This document shows positions 24,805-35,712 of a stretch of DNA of 64,000 nt, piece by piece. The stretch lies in NCBI GenBank assembly GCA_021464245.1, contig JADCRB010000040.1, forward strand, positions 7,412,575 to 7,476,574, in the 5' to 3' direction. The notes beneath the pieces are model-generated. The model was not told where the DNA came from and searched no databases. It worked only from the letters and a program-made list of their open reading frames with translations. Made by a program: the position numbers and the translations under genes. The first letter of the stretch is position 1. The number at the start of each line of letters is the position of its first letter. Source of the DNA: Carallia brachiata. Taxonomy: Eukaryota; Streptophyta; Magnoliopsida; Malpighiales; Rhizophoraceae.

Positions 24805-27800
24805 ATGGCTTGGACAGCCATGGCGGGAGGAACCGGAATGCTTATGCAACATCTCCGCCATCCGTCGCCGCCCGTCGTCGGAATAAGAAACATTATACGA
24901 CAATCCAATCCCGATTCAAGGCTGTTCCCTCATCCTTCCCATCCTTTTGCCCCCTCTAACCTCACCACCGCCGCCTCCACCGTCCCTTGCTGCTCCTCCT
25001 CCGCAAGCGGAAGTCAAATTCCAGAGGTGCAGTTCTTGTTGTTTTGATACTTTTGTGTTTTTTGGTACCAAATATATTTATATTTTTGTCAAACAACTAA
25101 ATTTATTTATTTTGAGTTCAGAAGTCGATAGTCGGCGATCTGCTGGACTTCCTCAACGAGTCTTGGACTCAGTTTCATGCAACTGGTACTTGCTTTTCAT
25201 TCGTTACTTGATTCTAATTGTTACTTAATTACTAATTATCCTATTAACCTAAGCTGTTGAACTCTGCAATGAAATAGTTGGTGAAATTGCTGAAGTTGAG
25301 GTGTCTTGATTTAATTAATGGTGCATTTATTTTTGGATATTCTTGAACCACCAAACATACGCACTTCAGCTTGATTTTTCTGTTATTTTCTTCTTCTTGT
25401 TTTTTTTTTTTGCTATGAAGTTCGTTGGCGATTTTGAAATAGTGAAGGTTGCTTTCTTTTTTTTTTTTTTTAATCATTGGTAGCGGAAGCGAAAAGGCAG
25501 CTAATTGCAGCTGGTTTTGAGTTGCTGAATGAGATGGATGAATGGGAGCTTAAGCCCGGCGGCCGCTACTTCTTTACTCGAAACATGTCTTGTTTAGTTG
25601 CTTTTGCCATCGGAGAGAAGTTAGTTGTCAATGAAATTCCATATCCTCCATTTATAGTCATTTCTTCTTTTTTTTTTGGTGGGGGGGGGGGGGGAATGGG
25701 TTGGTTGGGAGGGTGGAAGGGATTATTGTTCCCCTTCTTACTAATTATATGTGATCCTGCAGAATTTGGAGGGAAAAACAAATATGTTACTATTCCAGTT
25801 CTAAGCATTTATATTAGCATTGGAGTGGTTGGAACCTTATCCTAATTTTGCAGGTATGTTGCTGGAAACGGTTTCCAAGTAATAGCAGCACACACAGATA
25901 GCCCATGCTTGAAGCTCAAGCCAAAATCTGCATCCTCTAAATCTAGTTATCTAATGGTCAATGTGCAAACATATGGAAGTGGTTTGTGGCACACTTGGTT
26001 TGATAGAGACTTGAGCATTGCAGGTAGAGTCATAGTAAGAAGCAGTGATGGTTCTTTTCTGCATAGGCTTGTGAAAATTAAAAGGCCTCTACTACGGATA
26101 CCCACGCTGGCTATCCATCTTGATCGGTTTGCTCTTGCTCCCTTGCTGGCTTTGTAGTATTGCTTCTCGTGAATATTAACCACTTAATACATATTTGATT
26201 GTGTATCAAACTAACAACTATACTTGTTGGATGCTAATGGCTATTATGTTTGCTGACATCTGGATTTGGTGGCCTTCTTTTGAATATTCATGCTACCTCT
26301 CATGGCAGATCTGAAGCTTTCTTGTCAATAATAACATCTTATGGTGTTTTATATGTTTTGATTCCACCTATGCCATTTTAAATTCTAAGATGAAGACTTA
26401 TTGCGATGTTTGTTGTCTTGTCTACTAGCTCTCCAACCTTTCTTGTTTGTTCGTGCAGCAAGGTGAATACTGATGGATTCAAACCAAATCTGGAGACTCA
26501 CCTCATTCCATTACTTGCAACAAAACCTGAGGCTGTGTCTTCAGAATTAAAGGAGGAAAAGAGTACCGCTTCCTCATCTAAGCCCGCTCATCATCCACTG
26601 CTTATGCAGGTACCTCTTTTTATTATACTGCTGTCCCTGAGGAACAAATATGATGACATTGTTAAATACATTATTATGGATTGAATCGTGAGCATAATAT
26701 TGTTTGGTATGCATGCCCAATATTAAAAGAATTGAATCATTAAAATGACAAATACATGATAAAATTCCGAGGACAATTTTTATTTTTTTATATCAATACT
26801 GGAGTGAAATTTGTTGTTTTTTTTATCCTTTTATGGTTGCATTGTGAAGTAATTTATCTCCCCTTTCGTCCGGATCCAAGATGCATCACTCTGACACTTG
26901 TAGACATTAAACATGCACTTTACATGTTGGATCCATCAGCCCTGACACCCACAACACTGGATTTCTTTTTCATGTGGCTCAACATCACATCCAACAGAGG
27001 TTTTCATGTTAAATAGTGTCCCTTATGTGTGCATAAATGCAGATACATCTTTTTGTCTATGAACATAAACCTTATATTTTGTGCAAACTTCACATGAGAA
27101 CTTCTAAACATGCACTTAATGGTTTCACAAGGTGAGTCCCTTCTCAAATACCTTGGAAAACTCAATGACTACTTGAATTAATTTGTTTTGAGGACACTTG
27201 ATAACTTGATAAATTTTGTCGTTAATTGTAAGATTGGGAGAAATCTCTCTGCTTCCCAGGCAATTGGTAGGTTTGGAACCCTACTCTTCATTTGAATTTG
27301 AAGGAGCCCCAGACCTCGCTTGTTTGACTTCTCTTTCTGCTATGATTATATCTCTGCCAGTTATATCAGATCCTGCACCTCTTACAAACAGGTCCTTTTT
27401 ATGAGGGACATTTCTTGGCTTAAAAACACTAATTTAGTCCTAGTGTAGACGGCTCACGCATTGTGGGTTTTGAGGAAGGTTTAGATATACACAATCTTAT
27501 CCTTTATTTCATAAAGAGGTTCTTTCCACAGTTCGAACCTGTGACCTCGAGGTTGTAATAAAGAAAGTTTAAATGCTATTGACTTGAGGAAGTTCAATTA
27601 TTTCTTCTTGAGCGAGTTTGATAAAATCTCATTAAATTTCACAAAAGTAATCAGAAACACTATAAGGCAAGGTTTGAAATTATGTAACTCTTCTAGCAAT
27701 TCCATACTATCAGAATGTGGGTTATATTTTGATTGCAAAATGTAGATTGTAGACAACATGGAAGCTTGGCTTCATTCGAGCACTTACTAGAGTGCAATGC

Positions 27801-30800
27801 TTGTAGCAGAAAACAGTAAAATAAATACTTACACATAACCAAGACTCACTACAGAAATGTGATTAGGCAGTTGGAAATAGCTGACAAACTTGCAGCCACC
27901 CAATGATGGATACTATCACTGTAAAAATCATATCTACCAACTGTTACTACGACTGCTTACAGTATTCTGCAAATTGAGCTCAGAGACATTGACCTAACTA
28001 TTTCATGAGTTTCCCAACTAGCATTTGTTTTAAGATGGAGCATGCCTAATCTTGTGGATTGTGTGCTTGTTTAAATTGAGAATTCACTGTAACTGGATTT
28101 GATATTTCTTCCAGTATAGAAGGCTTATGATTAGAGAAATTGGTTCAAATTGTTCTTTGTAACCAAATGGGTGCACCAATAGAATCATGTAAAAGGACAG
28201 AAAGAAAAGTAATTATAAGAAAGCGGGATAAGAGAAGGGAAGATAGAAGCTATAGAACCAAGATAACGCACTTCTATTTTCACTATCAATGAGCACCATA
28301 ACTGAAAATGCATAATCATTCAAACTTGGGATAAATGATAGTGGAACTGAAGAGAGATCAAATTCCAATTGCTGTATTATGCCCAATGTCTATTTTTCCA
28401 ACATTTTCAATTGATTCTTTGCTAATAAATTATTGCTTTGGTTTCTATAGATTGTGCTTATTAGAGGATGGTTTCTATAGATTGTGCTTATTAGAGGACG
28501 ATGTCAGGAAACTGTTTGAATCTAATTTATTATCTTAATTCAGGTTTTATCTGATGAGCTGAGTTGTGGCAGCGATGACATAGTGAGTGTTGAGTTGAAT
28601 GTATGTGATACTCAAGATAGCTGCCTTGGTGGTGGGAATGATGAGTTTATTCTTTCTGGAAGATTAGATAACCTTGCTTCAAGCTATTGTGCACTGAGGG
28701 CTCTTATTGATTCATGTGAATCATCCAGTGATTTATCAAGTGAACCTGCTATCCGCATGGTTGCTCTATTTGATAACGAAGAGGTAATTTCTTTTTGCAG
28801 CACTTGTTCCTTGATGAAATTTCTTATAAAGAAACAATTCAACCCAAATGCTTAAGTTGTTGCGTCCAAGACATAGTCCATAAGCTAATTACTCTTGCTC
28901 ATCTGCTGAAAACATGGGCAAAGTACAGGTCCGCCATATTTTTGCTGAAATTACTCTTAATTAGAAGAGTAAAGGTAGCATGACTTGAACTCTCATATAG
29001 TCCTCAATACCATGTCAAGAAACTTTTCAACCCAGAAGCTTAATCTATTACGGGAGACCCCGAACATGACTCACATTAATCTGTAACTGCCTTCATGGAA
29101 CAAATACAGTAAATTACAGTTGAGGACGTACCTTGTTACCATGAGCTCATATCTTTTTTTGGTTTTTTGATATAACTACCTGTGGCAGAAGGCTGCAAAT
29201 CTTTTTTTCGATGAAGTTTTTAACTGTTCATTCAGGTCTTTGCCCATTCTATTTCCTCAAGTTTGGTCTCCATTAACACTCTTAGAGATTAAATTTCAAC
29301 TTGATTGGGAGTGCTGCCTCCATGCCGTAACCAGCAGAAAAGGATTTGATCCGGTTTTCAGGCTAAGTTGGTAAACAGCTGTAATGCAGCTGAGTTTTCC
29401 TTGGTACTAGAGCCAAAACAGTCTTCCTTTTCATCTAAATCCATCCTTTCATATAAGCTCCTAAACTTGCTTCCTCTACCTATATATTACAAAAGCAACA
29501 GTGGGAGCTTACACACTACAGTGCAACATTCTCGTGTTAGATCCAGGATTAGTCCATGTATTGTTATCTGATTCTCAGCATGTTGTAAGACACAAATGGT
29601 TATTAGTCACATTTCGTTGCAACTCCTGCTACTTCATGTTTGTTAAGTCTAACTAGTTCTGTCTAGGTGGGTTCAGGTTCAGTTCAGGGAGCTGGTGCCC
29701 CAACCATGTTTGAGGCTATTAGGCGAATAACTGCGTGCTTGGCTCATGCCAACGTTGGTGAAGGTGCAATTGAGCGTGCGATTCGCAAATCTTTTCTAGG
29801 TATGATGCAGTGGGTAGCATTTTAAGAAAGCATGTTGAATTTTAGTCGAATGTTAATTTTCTTGGGCATAACATGTCTTTCCACATATTTTTATCTGGAG
29901 ATTGAGAAGCTCAATGAAAACTTGGGCTACTTGTTGGCTAATTAGCATTGTAGTTTCTCTCTCTATCTGTTCTGAAATCTAGTTGCTTAGGGCTTGTTTG
30001 AAAACGCTGTCAATTTTTTTGTTACTGTTTCTTATTTTTTGTTTTTCTGTTTTTACTGTTTACTGAATTTTTGTGTTTATTGCTTTCAATTTTTATTTTT
30101 TTTCTATAAGAATAAAAAAGTAGATAGAAAAAGGATAATGAGAGAAATGATAAAAAGAGTATGAATAAGGAGAGAAAAAGGGGAGAGAGAAAGAGGTAGA
30201 GAGAGCATGAGTACACAGAATGGCAGGGAGAGAAAAGAGAGAGGCGGTAGAAAAAGAATGAGTAAAGAGTATGGTAGAGAGAGAAAAAAGAGAGAGAGGG
30301 TAGAGAGAGAATAAGTAGAGAGAATGACAGTGAGAGAAAAGAGCGAGAGCATAGAGAAAGAATGAGTAAAGAGAATGGTAGAGAGAGAAATGAGAGAGAG
30401 AGGGTAGAGAGAGAATGAGTAGAGAGACTGGTAAAGCGAGAAAAAGGAAAGAGTTTGGGTAGAGAGAGAATGAGTAGAGAGAATGGTAGAGAGAGAAAAA
30501 GGAAGAGAGGTTAGAGAGAGAATAGTAGAGTGAGAAAAAGGAGAGAGTGTGGGTAGAGAGAGAATGGCAGAGAGAGAAAAAGGAGAGAGAGAGGGTAGAC
30601 AGAGTGTGAGTAGAGAGAGAATGGTAGAGAAAGAAAAAGGAAAGAGAGAGGGTAGAGAGAGAATGAGTAGAGAGAATAGTTGAGGGAGAAAAAGGAGAGA
30701 GAGAGAGTGGGTAGAGGGAGAATGAATAGAGAGAATGGTAGGGAGACAAAAAGGAGAGAGAGAGGGTAGAGAGAGAATGAGTAGAGACAATAGTAAAGAG

Positions 30801-32553
30801 AGAAAAAGGAGAAAGAGAGAGAGGATAGAGAGAATGGTAGAGATAGGAAAAGGAGAGAAAGAGGGTAGAGAGAGAATGAGTAGAGAGAGAAAGAGTAGAG
30901 AGAAAAATTAGAGAGAGATAGAGAGAGGATGAGTTAAGAGAGATATGGTGAAGAGGTTGGATAGAAAGAAAAAAGGCTGTGAGAGAAAGAATAAAAAAGA
31001 AAGTGAAACACAAATTGGAAAAATATCTTTTAGTGTTTTCCCAATTTGTTTTTTTTCTTTGAAAAATACTTTCAACTTTTTAACTTTTCAACAGAAAACA
31101 AAAACGATATCAAATATGTTTTTTTTTTTTTTTTTTTTTGTGAAAAATAAACAAAAAACAGAAAATATAATCCATACCAAACGAGCCTTTAGTTTTTCTA
31201 TTATGCTTTGGATTTTTCTCTTTGTATAGTGTCCGCAGACATGGCTCATGGAGTTCACCCTAATTATATGGACAAGCATGAAGAACACCATCGGCCAGAG
31301 ATGAAAAAGGGACTAGTCATCAAATACAATGCAAACCAGCGCTATGCTACTTGCGGAATCACATCGTTTCTCTTTAAAGAAGTTGGCAAAATCTTTAATC
31401 TTCCTACTCAGGTAATTGCTTGCCAAAGTATGGCCATATGGTACTTGATCTAATCTAATAAATCCTTCAATTTAAATGATGAAAATTTATTTCTCACCTG
31501 CACTTAGGTGTTTTCCAGTGAAACAAAATAGTGTTTTAGTGTTAAAATTGGCCTAGAATGTAATGGCTCTAAAGTAACTGTGGTCATGCTCGTGTTTAGT
31601 TAGACATCTTTCATTGCAGGGATTTCGAGGTTCTGATAAGTTACTATGGCACATAATTGGCCTATACTTTCTGTCCATTACATAAAAGGTGCTAGCCATA
31701 ATTGGCCTGTACATTTGTCCATTACATAAAAGGTGCATATTTGCATTTGCACCTCGCTTAATTTATTTGAATGGCATCTTATGCTTCTCGATTATTCATC
31801 TCTTTTGACCACTGAACCTCAAAGCAAGTTATATCATCACTTTCACATGCACCCTCTAATATTATTATATCTTCAACCTTTTAAATTTGCTTTATTTTTG
31901 CTTTGTGCGCCAGTGATGAGTGTGGTTACCTATGTGGTAATTGTTCATATCCAGGAATTTGTGGTTAGGAATGATATGGGATGTGGATCCACCATAGGTC
32001 CTATTCTTGCTTCAGGTGTTGGTATTCGTACTGTCGATTGCGGCATTGCTCAACTTTCCATGCACAGGTATTATTTTAATGACATTTGTGGATTTGTGCA
32101 TGACATATCTGTACTCAAGGAAGCCTAAAGTCCACTAAAGCTTAATAAATTAAGGATGCACCAAGGGCTGAATCCTTTGGATTATCTATTACTTGTTCCG
32201 ATGCTAACGTATTTCCACCGTCAAATACTTGTTCTGGATTGTAAATATCTGTTATTTAATAGCTATCCCAAGCTCAAACACTGTGGATGCTACCAGTTGT
32301 ATGTTAAATTTTCAATAAAAGGCTATAAGTTGTACTTCAGACTAATCCTAGGAGGAAAATTAGCCACAGGCCTAATATTTCTTAACTGCTATTCTTCTGA
32401 TTCATCCTTTGACCTGCAATATTTTATCTTGTTTATTTTCAATGCAGCGTGAGAGAAATATGTGCAAAGGATGACATAGACATTGCTTACAAGCATTTCA
32501 AGGCTTTCTACCAAAAGTTTTCCAGCATTAGCAAGAAGCTTCAAGTCGATTAA
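24805..32553 (+). CDS. DAP2: Aspartyl aminopeptidase, M18 family (DAP2 type)
   Basis: Ten exons: 24805-25026, 25122-25185, 25484-25619, 25854-26126, 26459-26609, 28544-28783, 29667-29799, 31230-31411, 31955-32067 and 32448-32553. All introns are GT-AG and phases agree. The product of 539 residues is close to the Arabidopsis DAP2 (AT5G60160) length I recall. M18 enzymes are dodecameric two-metal peptidases that remove N-terminal Asp/Glu. Conserved metal and catalytic residues are visible: His154 in AAHTDSPC, Asp324 in GRLDNLAS, Glu361/Glu362 in FDNEE, Asp410 in SADMAHGVH and His504 in IAQLSMHS. The first ~75 residues are Ser/Pro/His-rich and outside the domain, possibly an organelle-targeting extension. 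The first ATG gives the longest frame, and a second Met lies 5 codons on. Intron 3 has a G14 run, intron 5 a SINE, and intron 7 a minisatellite-bearing transposon. Confidence 0.95.
25681..25694 (+). repeat. G14 homopolymer in DAP2 intron 3
   Basis: Fourteen consecutive G lie just after a T run, 62 nt downstream of the exon 3 donor. Their length may be unreliable in the assembly. Confidence 0.8.
27437..27570 (-). mobile_element. Au-like SINE fragment in DAP2 intron 5
   Basis: On the minus strand it reads GAGGTCACAGGTTCGAACTG (B-box), then the AACCTCTTTATGAAATAAAG and TAAACCTTCCTCAAAACCC blocks, then CAATGCGTGAG. This is the order found in plant Au SINEs. The A-box end is missing or decayed, so it is a partial copy. 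Confidence 0.7.
28441..28500 (+). repeat. 30-bp tandem duplication just before DAP2 exon 6
   Basis: Two units at 28441-28470 and 28471-28500 differ by one base. The block ends 43 nt before exon 6, in the zone where branch points lie, so it is a likely polymorphic site. Confidence 0.9.
29990..31188. mobile_element. Tourist/PIF-Harbinger-like element carrying a GA minisatellite (copy 2)
   Basis: The element is 1,199 bp, inside DAP2 intron 7, flanked by TTA (29987-29989 and 31189-31191). Its left end GGGCTTGTTTGAAAACGCTG matches the reverse-complemented right end of copy 1 (14608-16181). Its right end, reverse-complemented, is AGGCTCGTTTGGTATGG. The two copies are therefore the same family in opposite orientation. 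The middle is a purine-rich tandem array. It has no transposase. Confidence 0.85.
30125..30960 (+). repeat. GA-rich minisatellite inside the intronic Tourist-like element
   Basis: The words GGTAGAGAGAGAATGAGTAGAGAG and AGAAAAAGGAGAGAGAG recur in units of about 40 and 60-80 bp. The sense strand of DAP2 is almost pure purine for about 830 bp. Open frames on the minus strand through it are repeat artefacts. Confidence 0.9.
31652..31741 (+). repeat. 45-bp tandem duplication in DAP2 intron 8
   Basis: CATAATTGGCCTATAC and CATAATTGGCCTGTAC start at 31652 and 31697. Both are followed by TGTCCATTACATAAAAGGTG. Confidence 0.8.
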
Positions 32554-32783
32554 TTTGTAAGGCCAAGCCCATGGAGATTAGTACATGGACTGTGTGAGAG
32601 GCAAGGATAGTCCAGAATATATTCTTTTATTTCATCAATCATTTCTATACGTCATAATATATTTTGCCTTCACAAGGAAGATGTGTACGAGCTTGTACAT
32701 GAGCACATATGAGAGGAGCTCTGTATACACACAAGAAAAACGGAGAGTGGTCCATTGAACTGAGAAAATCCGTCAATCAGGAT

Positions 32784-32996
32784 TTATTTGCCTCCATGGG
32801 AACCCGGAGCTTTGGAGCTAATGTTACTGTCCAGAGTAGAGTTCGGCGCAGAGCTTGCCCCAGAGAGTTTCTGCTGCAGCTCAGACAATAGAGCCTGATT
32901 TTCCTGGTTTAGTCGCTGGGCCTTTTTCCTTAGCATCTCATTTTGCTGGATTATATAACAGTTCTGCAGATATAGTTGTGAATTGATCTTTTCCAT
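32784..32996 (-). CDS. ZPR3: LITTLE ZIPPER microprotein, ZPR3/ZPR4 type
   Basis: This is a single-exon 70-residue protein (ATG at 32994-32996, TGA/TAG-type stop at the 32784 end). Residues 1-45 hold the LITTLE ZIPPER signature: MEKINSQLYLQNCYI, then a polar-leucine heptad region NEMLRKKAQRLNQENQALL and LQQKLS. The tail is Ser/Gly-rich. Known ZPR proteins have a leucine zipper related to that of HD-ZIP III factors but no DNA-binding domain. They form dimers that block HD-ZIP III activity in meristem and leaf polarity control, and are themselves HD-ZIP III targets. The length fits ZPR3/ZPR4 (about 65-75 residues) better than the longer ZPR1/ZPR2. The exact paralogue is an inference. The gene converges on DAP2 with only 230 bp between the two stop codons. 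Confidence 0.88.
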   Translation of the reverse strand: MEKINSQLYLQNCYIIQQNEMLRKKAQRLNQENQALLSELQQKLSGASSAPNSTLDSNISSKAPGSHGGK

Positions 32997-35712
32997 GCTA
33001 AACTGCTGTTACTTCCTGGTAGTGCAGAAAACAGTCAACCCCTTTCAAAAATTGATTAATCTCCAAGGTTATCATTTATGCTTGCGTTTGTGTTCTCAGT
33101 GCATGTGTGTGTGTGCCCATGCAAGTATGCTGCTATACATGCACCACTTGTTCAAGTACCAGACATGAGAAGAACATAAAATATTATATAAGAAAGAGAC
33201 AGGTTAGAAAAACATACCCAAGTTGTATCTGTTGATTTTTTTTTTTGTTGTGAGGGGGGGGGGGGGGGGGGGGGGGAAGGAATTAAAAATGCAGAGCATT
33301 TGAAAGATGGCTTTGGGATGAATACTTGAGACCCCATATATAAATAATGTAATAATATATTAAGCACACTAGTTGCTAGGTAACAAAACAAGGGTCGCAG
33401 GCAAGGCACCAAATGGTTCACCAAAAACATCAGAGAGTCATCTGCAAAGCCCTCTTGTCTGCCTTTTTCCTGTAGAACTTGATTGTGTGTTCAACTTTAA
33501 CCGTTTGTGATGCAGGGGCCATCACTGCCAAGCTCGAAGGGAAAGCACCTTTTGTATGGAGTTGTTAGAGCAGTACACGTAAAATGGATGAGGTTTAGAG
33601 AGGGAATGATCACAGTGCACGTAAAAAATGGTGGCTTTTGTAGGTGGTAATGATGGAAACACCTCATAATCAATGAGGTATAGTGCTCAGTTGGGGAAAT
33701 AAGATGATGATGGTGAAGTGCCCTCACTCGAACAAAAAAGATGGTGCAGAAGTAAACATTTCTTACGCTTCATCAAATTGCCTTTGCAAATATGATGTGG
33801 AAAAACAAAGTTCGCGGAAGCTTTATGCAACTCTCATGGTTTAAGTGGTTTTTTTTTTTTTTTTTCCCTTTAAATTTAGTTACCACCAATAAATTTCCAA
33901 CCTTTTTTTATCATCATTATGAACTCGAATGCTGGCCTCCTTTAAAGTCATACGAATCACAACTTACCAGCCAAAAATTTTCCTGGCAGAATAAAGCTAA
34001 AATTTTAGATTGCACATTATGTTAAAAAATTTTGAATGGTCCTATGAAATATCGAAACAAAATTATATTAGCTGGAGTCCTATATTATTACAAATTAAAG
34101 CCCATGTTATTAAATTGAAAAGATATTGAAAAGTTTATCTATATTTGTTGTGTCAACAACCAACTTTGGATTAAAAACAAGCTTCTTAAGTACCGTATAC
34201 TTAAACAAATATGCTTTTATTACCATCTCAATTCTCTTTTCTTTTTGGTCATCACCATTACGGTTCTTGGAAACCTTTTTCCCCCTTTGTATTCTTTAAA
34301 AGCTTGTTCGTAAAGACAAAATTTGTAAAATTTAATTCAATTTAATTTGATTCCACGAATTTCATCGTTTGGTATCACAATTTTTAATGTACGAAATCTC
34401 AATTGAATACACTGATGTTATAAAATTAGTAATTCTCGCTCAATAACATGGTGTCAGGTATTATTCAATCCAGTTCATTGTACCCCTTAAAAAAAATAAG
34501 AATACTTGTTATCTTTACTTACTTCTTTTGTAATGTTGACTCACACAAAATTTTAAACCACATAAAACTATTTTATTATTTTTTATTTCAAATAAACCTC
34601 ACTTATTGTCGAGTATAAAATTAAGAACAGATAATACTCACAAAATTTGTTAGTTAAATTAAAAATCCCCAATCAAAGAATCCAATTCAATTCATTTATT
34701 TAAAAATCGGTGCCAAACAAGAGACTAAAAACTAGAATTTAATACCAAATCAGATAATGGAATTCTATCACAACAATGGAACCAGACACAAATATTCACT
34801 GGTTATTGACTGTTTGAGCTTGTAATCTCATGTCTAAAATTTAAACGATAGCCCCTACGAAGTTTAACAAAAAAATAAAAATCTCCAAAAGACTCAGAAT
34901 AATGCACCATGCCATAAGTTGAAAGGGGTGTTCATATTCACAGAGGACGGCACAAGTATAATTATGCAGTCTGACAATCCCCATCAAACATTTTCGGAAA
35001 GCCACAATAGGAAACAGGTTATACTCATTATAGGTAGTGATAAAAAAAATACTTAGACAGTCTGGTATATACTGTTACCTATTCGATTAATGTATTTCTT
35101 GGTAAACCACAGTGAGTGGCTAGCATCTTAAAGTGCACTGCATAACCAAGCCAGTTCACGCCAAACATGGAAAATGTCAACTCCAAGTTCCATCAACCAC
35201 TCCATTTTGGCACAATTGGCTCTCATGGCGACTGGGAGACATGCTGCAGGAAGAAGAAATGCAGATTTAAACAATTTGTCAATTGGAAAACGAGAAAACA
35301 TAGTTGAACGGCAAAAGTGATCGGGTTAAATGAACAAAAAGTGGACGGATGAAAATTGGTTTACCTTCATTTAGACTGAGTAAATGCATCCCAGCCCTGA
35401 CCAATCTTTCCAGTTTCAATCTTCGTCATCATCAGTGACAATCCAGAGCTCAGTTACCCGCATTACTGATCTTCGAGGACCTGAAGCCTCTTCACCCTTT
35501 ATCACATGTGAAAGAAGCTCCAAAAGAAACTGAGATTGGTGGAATGTATCATTGTAAAAAAATTCTTGACATACTTTCCCACTACAATGTCCAGTCCAAC
35601 CTCAGTTCTTTGTGCCTGCACCCCTGCTGGTCGAGATAAAATGTAGAGTCGTTCCATCAGCCCATCAATTCCAAGTTTCCAGATGGCAGGGTGCAGGCAT
35701 AGCCCAAGCCCC
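32997..35712. other. Spacer holding the ZPR upstream region and the R3H gene 3' UTR
   Basis: The first part should contain the ZPR promoter. Around 34300-34730 there is an AT-rich block with loosely inverted ends (CTTGTTCG.. and ..CCAAACAAG), perhaps an old Tourist-like MITE. From about 34900 to 35712 the GC content rises and the DNA is probably 3' UTR of the minus-strand R3H gene. A possible extra 3' UTR splice donor (GAAG|GTAAACC on the minus strand) lies near 35365. No other coding exon is seen. Confidence 0.45.
33254..33276 (+). repeat. G23 homopolymer upstream of the ZPR gene
   Basis: Twenty-three consecutive G lie about 260 bp upstream of the ZPR start (C-rich on the gene's sense strand). 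A T run precedes it. Long pure G runs are rare in plant DNA and hard to sequence. Confidence 0.85.

Noticed and set aside
30093..31013. Minus-strand open frame of about 306 residues
   Set aside because: It has the same cause: the GA array of the intronic Tourist-like element read on the pyrimidine strand.
33152..33430. 92-residue minus-strand frame with a poly-Pro run
   Set aside because: The proline run is the G23 homopolymer read in reverse, with nothing else conserved.
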